DNA of 64,000 nt from Apoda limacodes (Eukaryota; Arthropoda; Insecta; Lepidoptera; Limacodidae). A program made the position numbers and the translations under genes. This document shows positions 33,139-44,219 of the stretch, piece after piece. The notes beneath the pieces were generated by a model. That model saw only the letters and a program-made list of their open reading frames with translations, was not told the origin of the DNA and made no database searches. The stretch spans positions 9,206,001-9,270,000 of the forward strand of contig OX291562.1 in the NCBI GenBank assembly GCA_946406115.1. Reading direction: 5' to 3'. Position 1 is the stretch's first letter. Every line of letters begins with the position of its first letter.

Positions 33139-33678
33139 TGTTCGCTAAAATTCGCCCCTCGAATTTGCTCGCATATATTTTCTTATTTTCCTTTATTTTA
33201 CCTATATTATAAATAAATATATTCCCTACACCCGACTACCGACCGTACATAATATATATATAACTGACATAATTCTACGGGACCCAATGTACAAGACTAC
33301 GTGACCATACCGACACCGACACCTACGATGGAAAGGTACCCAAGGCCGCCAGCGCCTTGCAAGCCGCCCGCTGCATCGACAGACAGTTGTACCAAGCTAG
33401 CCGTCACGAACGCACCGCGCGCACTGAAGCGCCCCCCGCCCCGCTTGCCGAAGACGCACCGCGACACCGCGTGTCTTATTATAATACAGACCATATAAAA
33501 TTATAGAAGATTAAATACCGATACCGCAATCCGCTGTTTTTATTGAATCTGTGTGTGTTAGCTCCATCATCAAGACCTATCTCCGAAACAGAACCGACAC
33601 AGCCAACCGCCATCCGCTACAGCAACCGCTGCACCTCTCTCTCCGCATGAATTGAACTGACGCCCGATTCCGCGCACA
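33139..33678 (+). repeat. 3' LTR of BEL-type element
   Basis: Same as the 5' LTR apart from GTGTC for GTGTG near 33476 and loss of two T's near 33648. It is followed directly by the AAATG duplication. Confidence 0.95.
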
Positions 33679-33784
33679 AAATGTAAAGAAAAAAACTAAT
33701 AATTGAGATCAACAAAAACATTATATTATGACAGCATAGTAACATCAATTTTTGTAAAAATGTATTTTTTTTTCTGAACTGAAT

Positions 33785-33960
33785 ATGCAGTTGGCTGGCC
33801 ATTACTGCTCCACCGTTCTTTTGGGGCGAGACTCCGAAAGAGTCTCAGTCAGCCCATATAGCCCCCAACGCTCAAGGGCTCCTCGCGGAAAGACTCGGCT
33901 TGGGTTGTCGCTCTTGGGGTCGAACCAGCATGAGCCTCGAACATGAAGGTGAGTCAGCGC
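33785..33960 (+). repeat. Dispersed repeat E, copy 1
   Basis: GCAGTTGGCTGGCCATTACT, CTTTTGGGGCGAGACTC, AGCCCATATAGCCCCCAACG, CTTGGGTTGTCGCTCTTGGG and AAGGTGAGTCAGCGCCAGG recur at 60300-60660 and the family begins again at 63945. It is a GC-rich, noncoding piece, possibly the leader of a larger retroelement. Confidence 0.8.
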
Positions 33961-33964
33961 CAGG

Positions 33965-34085
33965 ATAATATTATAAATAAAACTATAGCCATAGCTTGCT
34001 ATAGCAAACTTCATTAGTATAATGTTGGAGTTAATAAAACGGCGTAATCAATTTAGAACGGGCGGAACCGCTGGTAAAATCTAGT
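33965..34085 (-). repeat. Repeat A end fragment
   Basis: AAACTATAGCCATAGCTTGC, then AACTTCATTAGTATAA and TTTAGAACGGGCGGAACCGC, then GGTAAAATCTAG, correspond to the start of repeat A on the minus strand. Confidence 0.65.
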
Positions 34086-35421
34086 TTTTAATATTTTGAT
34101 CTGGCAACACGCTATACAATTAATCATATATAAAACACAAAATCTATTTCGTAATATAATAATTACATGAAATTCTGTAGCAGTACACAATTAGTGAAAC
34201 TGAAGGTAGCAGTAAACTATTTTGCTTAATCTAAGTATCAATTTGTGCTCAGTATTATAATAACGCTGCATTTAATTCAGTCAATAAATATTAAATCCTT
34301 CATTTGCTAATTTTTATAGCGCTTTATGTATATATATATATAATAGCTCGTCAAACTAATAAAACTAGTTTACTTTTAGTACTTGCACAGAATATTTCAT
34401 TAAGACTACGAAATAGGCTAGATCGCGTTAATACGCCAGTTTTGTGCAAATTTTGTGGCCAAAAAAACTATAGCATCTAACTAAAGGCTTGAAAGAAATA
34501 TATAATAATATCACAGAGTGATTTCATTTACTACCACTATCATTGTTTCAAAACTTATGCAAATTTTTAAAGCGTATATTGCATTTCCTTGTACGGAAAG
34601 TTGGTTAAATAAGTAGAATTAGTTGTTTTCTAGTATATTGACTCTAAATTGTAGTAAAAATCAAAAAAAAGTGACTTTTAAACGTTTAAACACTTTTAAT
34701 TCCGTACAAAAATGTTAATTTTCAAGGCGTCATTTTGGTATAAATTACTTAAGAAGTATAAACAAATATATCTTATGGTAGTGTATATAATATTGTATAA
34801 TAAGTTTAAGTAGATTTACTTATTTAATTTATAATAATTATATTTATTTATTTAAGTAGATGTGCATCATCGTTAGTATTACAAAAATTAGCTTTCTGGC
34901 TAAAAAAAATTGTAAATTATGTATATAGTTATTCTGTGTTTTCAAAGCCTGTTGTGTAACAACAAATAGTAATAATTTTTTTTTTTCATAAAAAAATTAT
35001 TTGCCATAATCTTTGATTAAACTTTATTTTCTATTTTGGTTTTAAAAAAAACATTTTATAAAAAAACAAAGTTGATTTATATGAAAAAATTGTCAGTGTT
35101 TAACGTTTACGTTAAAAAAGTTGTATCTTGTGAGATAAAGTTTCTTTTTTATTGTAAACGGGTCTTAGCACGGTACGTTTTATTTTTGTTTCCGATGTTT
35201 TGGTACTGTGATGATACAATATTTATGCCTTAACATTTTTGTAATGCTATGTAGTCTTTAGCGTGAAGATTTGCATTAATAAACAATTCTCAATAAATGT
35301 ACTACCTATAGCAAAATGCATCTTTAAATATACAATCGGTTATTTTAAACATCAGCTGAGAAGAAGTTATGATTTATTTTATGAAATAAAACCTTAATAT
35401 AAGTAAAAAATAATAACTAAT
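34086..35421. other. No feature seen
   Basis: AT-rich sequence with a short (TA)n near 34331. No supported gene. An ORF at 35036-35233 is Lys/Phe-rich and motif-free. Confidence 0.4.
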
Positions 35422-35513
35422 AAAATATAAGTACAAATGACTCAAATGTAAAATCTTTGTTAAATACTATGTTAACAAAGATTTTACATTTGAGTCATTT
35501 GTACTTATATTTT
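35422..35513. repeat. Perfect inverted repeat, 42-bp arms, 8-nt loop
   Basis: The arm 35422-35463 (starts AAAATATAAGTACAAATGAC, ends ATCTTTGTTAA) is exactly complementary to 35472-35513. The loop is ATACTATG. No mismatch in 42 pairs, in contrast to the decayed repeats around it. Outside the arms the symmetry stops abruptly. Confidence 0.97.
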
Positions 35514-36328
35514 GTTACAAAAAGAGGTAAAGTAAACTTGCGAATCTTAAACATCAACACAAAATTAATTGTAAGGTAAATATAGGTAGTAATCTAACTC
35601 CCAATTCATGAATTCGGTCTCTAGACAAAATGAAGTTGCGTAAAATTTTGAAGCAGCGGCGCGAGAATGAATGCTTTTAAAACAAACGTTGATTAGAGGT
35701 TGGTTTCAAACGAACGTTGAATGTAGTTTATTTAAGCGATATAGAAATGGCATCTCACTCATATGCCCTTCAAAGTTAGTTTCATAACTTTTACCTGAAT
35801 AGAATTTTATTTAAAAAATTAAACGTAGGATAAATCTGAGACCCTCTAGTTAGGAGTTGTTTAGTAATTTTATTTTCTTATAAATTTTAATGCCTAAAAT
35901 AGTTAGTTGACTGCTATTGGGAGTTTTATAATGTTAACCGCGAAAGTTTAAGATACTTAGAACTTTTTTAATGTTGGAAACACCTGCAAGACTTACCTAA
36001 GTGAGTCGTTTAACGTCCATTAGGGTAGCTGCGTACACTAAAAATTCTAACAATGATAAAAGGTTGTTATCGTAGTTTTCACGTATTTCGTATAATTGTA
36101 TGACGTGTTAGCTTATTTAAAGTTATGTGGGGTTTGTTAGAACTTAACAAATATTTGGAACATAATATTAATATTCTATTAATTTAAGATAATTAGGCTG
36201 TTTAATCTAGACCGTTCATATTAATCCAGGAGTCCATAATAGTACCCCATCCAACTAAACTAATATTATACTTCAAAGATATATTTTTTTCTATGTAAAA
36301 TGGAAAGATGGTAAAAATATCCATACTA
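35514..36328. other. No feature seen
   Basis: AT-rich sequence with no supported gene. Confidence 0.4.
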
Positions 36329-36480
36329 ATATTATAAATGCGAAGGTAACTCTGTCTGTCTGTTACCTCTTCACGCTTTAACCACTGTACGGATTAAGAA
36401 AAAATTTTGCATGGAGATAGTCTAAGTCCCGGAAAGGACATAGGCTACTTGCAAACGTCAAGTGTTAGTCGGTTTTTTTG
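36329..36480 (-). repeat. Repeat A end fragment
   Basis: ATACTAATATTATAAATGCG, GTTACCTCTTCACGCTTTAA, CATGGAGATAGTCTAAGTCC and GAAAGGACATAGGCTACTT are the reverse complement of the right half of repeat A. Confidence 0.8.
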
Positions 36481-36506
36481 TTGTACGTGTATTTTTCATC
36501 TAACTC

Positions 36507-36885
36507 CTCCTAAATTGCTAAAACGATTTGGGTAAATTTTGTATGAATATTTCAATGGGTACCTGGATGGTTTGAAAACACAATTGGACATGGTAGGTAG
36601 CGCTGCAGTCGATGAGTCACTAATATTCTCCTAAACAGCAGGGACGATTTTAATGAAATATTTTGTGTACGTTCGAGTGGGTCCTTGAAAGGTTTGAATT
36701 TACAAATTTACCCGGTATATGACACTGCAGTTGGTGTGTCACTGATCTTCTAAACAGTAGAAACGATTTTTATGGTACTTTTGTGTACGTTCGAGAGGGT
36801 GCCTGCAAGGTTTGATTTTACAAATAGACCCGGTAGGTGGCGCTGCAGTCGGGGTGTCACTAATCTCCTAAACGGCAGGGAATAT
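36507..36885. repeat. Tandem repeat, ~120-bp unit x3
   Basis: CTCCTAAA-type starts at 36507, 36628, 36747 and 36865. Units share ACGATTTT, TTTTGTGTACGTTCGAG, GGTTTGA.TTTACAAAT, CCCGGTAGGTGGCGCTGCAG and GGTGTGTCACTAAT. The array lies directly after a repeat A end. Such unit arrays are known inside lepidopteran non-autonomous elements; whether this one belongs to a Helitron is inference. Confidence 0.9.
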
Positions 36886-37194
36886 ATAGTAATAGATAAG
36901 TAGTAAATTATTTTTTTAAATCCTATTTTAAAAAATCTTACATTTTCGTAATAAAACAAACTTTCAGAATTATCAGAGCAATCCTAACTTCAAAGAAAGT
37001 GAATAACAAATAACAAATAAATGTTCGCAATTTTCTGCTGAATAATCCAGATATCTGATAAGAATTTATTTGAAAAGATAGTGGTAATAAAATCTATTGT
37101 TCGTCCCGACTTAAAATAAATGTACTTCAGGTATGGTTCTTTGAGCTTTTCTTGCTACGTTGCAGTTATCTTTTATGTTTCTACATCTATCTAT

Positions 37195-37345
37195 ATGATA
37201 TACAAATATTAATGTTTGTTTGTTCGTATTTATTTAAAAAGCTGCGATTTCGATGAAATTTTTCAAGATGATATAGCATAGCGGGGATTAGCGTAGAGAG
37301 GGTCAATAATTCAGCTAAACCAATCTCGATGAAATTTGACAAGAA
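37195..37345 (-). repeat. Repeat A-like relic
   Basis: AATATTAATGTTTGTTTGTT, TTTCGATGAAATTTTTCAAG and ATAGCATAGCGGGGATTAGC, then a second GATGAAATTTGACAAG, resemble starts of inverted interspersed repeats. Weak. Confidence 0.4.
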
Positions 37346-37374
37346 TATAGAATTCACCTTGGGGAAGGACTGCT

Positions 37375-37800
37375 TAACAATGTCCAGTATGAGTCGGATT
37401 AGCGTATATTAACTCTAAGGGTAGAACAAGGTTTTCCGGGCAGTGTTTTTGTGGGACAAGGGTTCTAGAAGTTAAGATCTAGAAAAAGTCTAGCTAGATC
37501 GTCCTATCGGATTGTATCTTAAAGTTTTTCTGGCTCAGTTGGACTATCTGTCCAAGGAAGACATAATCCTAGATAACCTCAAGTAAGGTACCAGCAAAAT
37601 ATACTAGCTTGAGCATGACGTTTTGGTAGACTATGACTTTCTTCTTGTGCAAATTTATGGCAATGCCCTCTTATCGAGGAGATTCATCTAGGGCATGAAA
37701 CATTTCGCTCAGTTCTTCCAGTGGACTTAATTAAGATGTCGCTGACGACTTACGTGCGTGTGTGCTATATTCGCCGTTAATATTTCTGCCTTGCCCAGTA
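37375..37800 (-). pseudogene. RTE-like LINE reverse transcriptase fragment
   Basis: On the minus strand, NINGEYSTHARKSSATS (the FADD region is lost) is followed by LSPLEELSEMFHALDE, IAINLHKKKVIVYQNVM, VYFAGTLLEVI, then stop, then DYVFLGQIVQLSQKNFK. This is the thumb-side order of RTE-type reverse transcriptases (x-M-N-x-x-K-T-K-V, VDDYVYLGQ). Several stops and frame changes show it is dead. It is a 140-codon remnant of a roughly 1000-codon protein. Confidence 0.78.
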
Positions 37801-37939
37801 CAGTCCATGCATAGTTTAAGAGATATCCTTTAGTGCGTTTTAGAATGGTTAGGGAAATATTATTGTTTTAATGCTAAATAAAATAAGTCGATGAACGCAG
37901 TTTTGATCTGAGGATGAAATAATTAGAAGTACCATCTCA

Positions 37940-38535
37940 TAACCTTGAAAAAAAGATTATGGTTTAAATTCCCAGAAGAAGGTAACCAGTGGCTACCACA
38001 CACCAGTGATATGCAGCCACATTATATGAAAAACCAAATACATAATTCAAAGTACCTATATTATGTACATTGTGTATTAAGGGTAGTAAGGAGAAAATTA
38101 CTAACGCGAGGCTATGCAGAAGCCTAAGGCCGAAAGCTTTAATGACTCGAGTTTGTAATTGCCGTACCGTACCGTACGTACGATTTTCATCATATTCACG
38201 AGTAAATAAATAAATATAAGATGTAATAAATAAAAATATAAGATGAATAAATAAATAAACACACCAAAACACAATCGAAATGACAGGAATAATAATAATA
38301 TATCAAGAGAATTTAAGAATCAAAAAGTTTTGACTTAACTTAAAACATACTATACTCCATAACAAACAAAACATAAATTTAAAACCACAGAACAGCTTTT
38401 TTACATATTTGATTAGAATAGGCGCGTCATTACCGCCCGAGGGTTCTATGAACGCGCTATGCTTAGAGAGAAAATATTTACAAAGAGAAAGCCCGTGGGA
38501 ATAATTGAGGTCTTAGCACCCGCTTCACCTACACA
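37940..38535. repeat. Dispersed repeat D, copy 2
   Basis: Second member of the family at 15986-16605. It contains GTAAGGAGAAAATTACTAAC, GCTTTAATGACTCGAGTTTG, an AT-rich AATAAATAAATATAAGATG duplication, ACACCAAAACACAATCGAAA, GTCATTACCGCCCGAGGGTT and GAGGTCTTAGCACCCGCTTC. It lacks the 34-bp tandem of copy 1. ORFs over it are incidental. Confidence 0.85.
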
Positions 38536-39477
38536 TAAAGACACTGTTCACTAGTAAATGTGATGAAATAACTTTTTCAGGTATTTTTGTCAAAATATTA
38601 TAAAAGCTCGTTTAAAAGAACCATTATATTTTTTATACCCGTATTTTGTACACATAAGGCCGTATCACGTATGAGCGAATAGCTAATTTACCTCAATAGC
38701 TCACTAGGCTATAAACTTGGAAACATTGCCCGTTTCCTTTAACAAATAGCCTTCTTGCCCTAAAATTGTTACCTTCAGAATAAGTAGTAAAAATTTAGAT
38801 TGTGGTTTTAATGTTTTATTTAATAGTTTTCTTGTAACTTTATCACTAAATTTAAAAATAGTTTAAACACATCCAAATTAAACAATAAATATTTAATTTC
38901 AAATTCACGTGTTTGACGTTCGATAACAGTCAAAACTATTTTAGGATTTAAATGTTACGTCAGTAACAATTTTTTTTTCTCAACTACAAACTTTGTTGGT
39001 ATATTGCATGGAAAATATAGAACGCATTATAGGGAAGCATTAAACTTAGGGTTTCTTCAGGTAATAGATATTATGACATGGTTCTTAAACTACTGCAGTG
39101 AAAATAAGTTATAAATAGAAAAGATAGAGGATAAAAAATGCGGCATGCCTTACTTAAAGAGACTATAGATGCCAGTGACCTTGCTCAAGTATAAAAAAGC
39201 TAAAAACGTTTTCAAGCATGCTAGTATAAGGTTGAACTTTGCACATCACGTTTTATGTAACTTACGCTTAGCGTTTCGTTTTAGTTGGCTTTTTTCATAT
39301 TTCTAATTTATAAAAAAACTCGGCTTTATATAGTAATTCTATTCAATTTTTATTTTTGATATGAAACAATACCTAATTAATGTATTAAAAAAATAATTCG
39401 GTTGCCTAACCACATATCAAAATCTACGAAAAGTAAACTTATTATAAGGCATCTAAATACATTTATTAAGATTTATT
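38536..39477. other. No feature seen
   Basis: AT-rich sequence with no supported gene. Confidence 0.4.
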
Positions 39478-39833
39478 TTCTTTATTTCTAAACATTTTTT
39501 AATTCCATTTCTTTTTTTATTTTTCTTATGCCTCCCAAACGTTTGGATTATTTTAAATTTGTAATATGTGACATTTATTTAACCCTGAAAAAGTAAGATA
39601 GACCGTTTTGGGATATAATGTGAAATTGTCATCTTAAGTGGGGAGGTGTAATTACTTGAAAAACTAAACTTAACTACAACATACTATCATCAATCTTACT
39701 TAAACTTTATTAGCTACTTAAAATGTTAAGCTATTTACAGAAGCAAGGGGCGTATGATGCATGGACGTTGTTGGCAGATCGCCAGCAAGTAATTCTCGTA
39801 GAAATCAGCTGTTAGAAAAACAATATTTCTGAT
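39478..39833. repeat. Segmental duplication, block A copy 1
   Basis: Matches 42642-42993. Anchors are TTTTGGGATATAATG, GGGGAGGTGTAATTACTTG versus GGGGAGTTGTAAGTACTTG, AACTACAACATACTATCATC, GCATGGACGT, ATCGCCAGCAAGTAATT and GAAATCAGCTGTTAGAAAA. Confidence 0.9.
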
Positions 39834-40872
39834 ATGAAAACAACTACACACATCTTATATTACACGGGCATTCGTGAAATCAAGTTCATTACAATACTGC
39901 ATAATTTTCCTGTTGCTGAGCAAGTACACGCCAACCTATTTGCTTAATTGGAACTTTAATGAAAAGTATCACAAAGCTAAGCATGACTTAATATCTCAAA
40001 GCAGACTATATAATGATGTCCTTTGTCGTTGCTGGTTCTGTGCTAGTATTATTGTAATTTATATACTATAACGAAATCTAATATTCATGGCATGAATTAA
40101 GTCAGCAATTGATATTGCTACAATAGAACTGGGTTTTAATAGACTTAAGTATTATGATACAATACAATACAATTTTTTTTAAATGACCTTAGAAGAATAT
40201 TATAAATAAGAAAAAACAATAACAATATTTATGTACAATAGGCGGTCTTATCGCTGCATAGCGATCTCTGACAGACAACCTATCAACAGAGGACACTAAT
40301 TTGAGCAAGAGGTGGGTGATGTGGTGAAATATTTAAAATTTTACATAAGGTTTATACATAAAAACAATATATACGGAAAGATACAGATAGTCAGGATTAT
40401 TAAACAGTTTCTTAAAAATGCTTACTGTTGTGCCGTTCTGATGGAGGTAGAAATAGAATTCCACAATTCAATAGCTTGTACTGTAAAGGACTTGTTGTAG
40501 ACGCAGGAGTAATGTGCTGGGACTATAAGCAAGAACTTTGACGGAGATCGTACTGAGCTGTGATAATCAAAAAAATCCTTATGTTTCTTATTCTAACTAT
40601 TACTATTGCCTTTTTTTACAATTATATTAGTTTTACCTGTATAGATCGAATCTTGCAATCGTGATTTCAATCACTTCCTCTTCCTCCATCTAAAATGCTC
40701 ATATTTTCAGGAAAGCTCAGAACTCGAAGTCAATACAATATTCAATTGTGAGCAACACCATAACATTTTCATTTTGTATGGAATGTTTTATATTGCTTTT
40801 TGGCACAGAGATTGCCGAAGAGACGAAGAAGGACATAGGATTCTTTCTATCCCGGAAAAATTTAAGTTCTAA
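39834..40872. other. ~1-kb insertion present only in the first duplicate
   Basis: This stretch separates blocks A and B in copy 1 but is missing between A' and B' in copy 2. It contains a LINE tail (40155-40560) and otherwise unassigned AT-rich sequence. ORFs at 39874-40071 and 40312-40500 have no motif I recognise. Confidence 0.7.
40155..40560 (-). mobile_element. LINE 3' end relic (ATTGTATTGTATTGTAT tail)
   Basis: On the minus strand, TTGATAGGTTGTCTGTCAGA then GATCGCTATGCAGCGATAAG, ACCGCCTATTGTACATAAAT and a terminal ATTGTATTGTATTGTATC are a LINE 3' untranslated region I recognise from moths. The upstream part gives a decayed C-terminus (SPLQYKLLNCGILF, SKHF.KLFNN). It is a short 5'-truncated copy. 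Confidence 0.6.
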
Positions 40873-41800
40873 TAGAAATAACTATAAAGGAATTCCACGT
40901 GGTCGAACTATAGCTTCAGCTACAGCTTGGTATAGCACACTTTCTTCATATAATCAAGGACTTGCATATACCTTATTAGGGCTGTATTTGCTGCTGATGG
41001 TTTGAAGGGACTCATATCAAACTTTGTACATCTTGTGGCTCACAATTGATATGATATATATCATTAACCATCTGAAGTTTCAAAATAACACGTGTAAGAG
41101 AACAATTTACTCTTACCTTACATAAGTGATTGCTAAGTATTTACGTGTCGAACAAATAGAGAGTTCAATTTGTAAAATCCTAAATAATATTATAAATGTT
41201 AAAGTGAGTTTCTTTGTTTGTTCTTACTTCATGTCGCAATGGAGCATCCAACTGATTTAATATTTTACATAGAGATAGTCAAAGAGACGGACAAGATCGA
41301 AGGCTACTTTGAATTCCGAAAAATTCTAAATTTTCGGTAGAATCAACTATACCGCCGCGTATTTCATGTGGACAAACTATAGCTGCAACCACAGAACATT
41401 ATAAGACTAGGGTGTGCTGCAATAAACTTCCTGGCTAAAGGCGGGGCGCACTCTAAGTTGATACTTTGCTAGAGTCAAAAAGTTGCCGTAGGAATTCCAC
41501 GTCGATGACGGAAATGTGCACTGGTAAAACTACAGGCAAAAGATAGTTTCAGTTTAAAGGCGAAAGTATGTCTGGATGGATGTTTGTTACTCAATCACGC
41601 TTCAACCACTCGATGGATCGGGATGAAACTTAGAATACATATAGGTTAGTGTCCTGGAATAGTCTAAATTTTACACTGATAAATTTAAAAGTTCCTGCGG
41701 GAATAACTATAACCGAGCTTAAACAAACTATAGATCTGTAGAACGCCAATAACATAATTTAAAGCGGGTGTAGCCGCGGGCAAAAGTTACTAATAATAAT
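40873..41800. repeat. Segmental duplication, block B copy 1
   Basis: Matches 43002-43905. It starts TAGAAATAACTATAAAGGAA and includes ACGTGGTCGAACTATAGCTT, AATTGATATGATATATATCA, TTACGTGTCGAACAAATA, GGAGCATCCAACTGATTTAA and two repeat A-type pieces (about 41195-41550 and 41551-41790, minus strand). The similar small ORFs in the two copies derive from repeat A sequence. Confidence 0.92.
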
Positions 41801-41814
41801 TCAGTTTACTTAAT

Positions 41815-42340
41815 CCAACTCAGATCCACAATACATATAGACTAACTAATAACTCTCACCACATAATTAACAGAAGCGTTGTAATCTCTATCTACCGGGT
41901 GTCTGCGTGTACTCTGTTCACGAATCAATTAGTGCCAGCGCTCCATTTTGAAATTTATCAGATTCCAATACCAGTAATGGAATATCCTTGTAATTTCCAT
42001 GAGCCACCAATACTTATTATTAAATTTTATTTCGTGATTACCTAAACCTAGTTTAAGTTATCATGTTATGGCAAAGAAGGTAAATAACATATTGTAAATA
42101 AAAGTCATACATATAACTATATTTCTGATTACATAATTTACATATATTATAGAGATTTCGTGTATTTTTTAATGGTCCAATAGGAATCCGTATTGGGAAC
42201 AAAACAATTAAAACCTAAAGTTTTATGATTTTAAAAGGTTACCAGGTAGATTAGGAATAAAGACCCGTTAAATGACCCCGACGCCCAGCTACCTCCGAGA
42301 AATGGTGTGGTAAAATGGTTTTTTTTTCAATTTCTGGCTT
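41815..42340. repeat. Segmental duplication, block C copy 1
   Basis: Starts CCAACTCAGATCCACAATAC and recurs partially at 43929-44022 and fully at 44673-45230. Other anchors are TCACGAATCAATTAGTGC, TTTATCAGATTCCAATACCA, CGTGATTACCT.AACCTAG and AAAAGGTTACCAG. Confidence 0.92.
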
Positions 42341-42641
42341 ACTGTGACGTCGTATCGAAAAATGACCTCTACAAATATTGTAGGTCAATAACCTCAAAAT
42401 TTTTGTGATATTTGCAAACCCGTTGTTTAATTTTTTCTTATTTTTTTATTTTGCAGCTTTGCAAAAATTTTCTTGATTTTTATAAAACTAAATGTAAGTT
42501 TTTTTCAAAAACATATAATAACCAGCACAATTATTGAAATTAAGATATTGAGCCGTTTCCCAGATTTATGTTTTAAGATCTCGGTATTTACTTGTCAATT
42601 GTATTATATGGCAGTGTTTGTGATTTAAATGATCAGATGTA
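42341..42641. other. Unduplicated AT-rich spacer
   Basis: Sequence between block C and block A'. No supported gene or repeat. Confidence 0.4.
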
Positions 42642-42993
42642 TTTTCTTTACTTCTAAGCATTGTTTTAATTTTTAATCTATTTTTCTTTTTCGTATGCCT
42701 TCCCTAATGTTTGTATTTTTTTTTAGATTCGTAGTATGTGCCATTTATTTAACTCAGAACAACTATGCTTTGGGATATAATGATTTATTGCTTTATTAAG
42801 TACATTTGTGGGGAGTTGTAAGTACTTGCAAAACTAAACTTAACTACAAAATACTATCATCAATCTTACTCAAACTTAGCCACTTAAAATAATTAGCTAT
42901 GCTAATGTTAAGCCGGTACGCATGGACGTCGTTGTCATATCGCCAGCAAGTAATTTTCAGAGAAATCAGCTGTTAGAAAATCAATATTTAGTA
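42642..42993. repeat. Segmental duplication, block A copy 2
   Basis: Partner of 39478-39833. Here block A passes almost directly into block B without the 1-kb insertion. Confidence 0.9.
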
Positions 42994-43001
42994 TATAAAT
43001 A

Positions 43002-43905
43002 TAGAAATAACTATAAAGGAATTCCACGTGGTCGAACTATAGCTTCAGCTACAGCTTGGTATAGCACACTTTCTTCATATAATCAAGGACTTGAATATAC
43101 CTTATTAGGGCTGTATTTGCTGCTGATGGTTATAATACATTTTGAAGGGACTCGTTTCTATGTTTGTACATCTTACGGCTCATAATTGATATGATATATA
43201 TCATTAACCAGGGATCTGGAGTTTCAAAAAAACACATGTAAAGGAACAATTTACCTTACATAAGTGATTGCTATATATTTACGTGTCGAACAAATAAAGA
43301 GCTAACATGCATGCTCCATAGTTCAATTTGTAAAATCCTTACTAATATTATAAATGCTAAAGTGAGTTTGTTTGTTTGTTTTCAACCTTCACGTCGTAAT
43401 GGAGCATCCAACTGATTTAATATTTTAAACAGAGATAGTCAAAGAGACGGACATAATAATAAGGACATAGGCTACTTAGAGTTCCAAAAAATTCCGAAGT
43501 TTTAGTAGAATCAATTATAACCGTATTTCCTGACCGTAGGAGGGGTGCGCTCTATGTAGAACTTTGCTATAGTCAAGGAGTTGCGTAGAAATTCCACGTC
43601 GATGACGGAACTATGCGCTGGTAAAACCGCAGGCAAATGCTAGTCCTACTCATATTATAAAGGTGAAAATATAAGGTATGTCTAGATAGATGTTTATAAC
43701 TCAATCACGCTTCAAGCACTTGATGAATCTGGATCATACTTAGCACACATATAGGTTGGGTCCTGGAATACGACAAAGGCTACTTTTTACACTAAAAGAA
43801 TCAAAAGTTCCTGTGGGCACAACTATAACTGAGCTTGAAAAAACTATAGCTACAGCTGTAGTTTGCTGTATGAAAACATATTATTAGGGAGTTGCACGCC
43901 GATAA
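43002..43905. repeat. Segmental duplication, block B copy 2
   Basis: Partner of 40873-41800, about 2.13 kb downstream. Differences are small indels, such as an extra TATAATACAT near 43130, and scattered substitutions. Confidence 0.92.
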
Positions 43906-43928
43906 CCGACTCATGGGCGGGCGGACTT

Positions 43929-44022
43929 CCAACTCAGATCCACAATACATATAGACTAACTAAAAACTCACACCACATAATTAATAGAAGCGATGTAATA
44001 TATCAACCGGGTGTCTGTGTTT
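43929..44022. repeat. Segmental duplication, block C copy 2 (truncated)
   Basis: Only the first ~95 bases of block C, cut off at GGGTGTCTGTG where the AT-repeat hairpin region begins. Confidence 0.88.
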
Positions 44023-44036
44023 AGGTAATATATAAG

Positions 44037-44080
44037 TTCGCCATGTCCATCTGTCTGTCCGTCTGTCTGTCCACGGCTTA

Positions 44081-44140
<60 letters not shown>

Positions 44141-44219
44141 ACCAAATTACAGTTTTCTAGAACTGATCTCTTAACAAAGCCGTGGACAGACAGACGGACA
44201 GACAGATGGACATGGCGAA
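44037..44219. repeat. Perfect 43-bp inverted repeat around an (AT)n tract
   Basis: The arm 44037-44079 (TTCGCCATGTCCATCTGTCT...CACGGCTT) is exactly complementary to 44177-44219. The loop holds a TA dinucleotide run from 44082 to 44136 (about 27 repeats) and then CGGTACCAAATTACAG. The arms resemble the GACAGACAGACGGACAGACA portion of repeat B-like sequences. Confidence 0.97.

Larger units (their letters stand above)
28132..33678 (+). mobile_element. BEL/Pao-type LTR retrotransposon, non-autonomous, complete insertion
   Basis: Bounded by two near-identical LTRs (28132-28673 and 33139-33678) that start TGTTCGC and end GCGCACA. It is flanked by AAATG on both sides (28127-28131 and 33679-33683), a 5-bp target duplication typical of the group. 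The order is 5' LTR, primer-binding site, GC-rich tandem leader, open gag frame, fragment of the pol C-terminus (RNase H/integrase junction and integrase), a long noncoding stretch, 3' LTR. Protease, reverse transcriptase and RNase H are absent, so mobility would need another BEL element's enzymes. One substitution and one 2-bp indel between the LTRs point to a recent insertion. Confidence 0.93.

Noticed and set aside
40748..43185. Paired similar ORFs at 40748 and 42922 sharing a YKGIPRGRTIASATAWYS segment
   Set aside because: The shared peptide is a translation of repeat A sequence inside a duplicated block, not a conserved gene.
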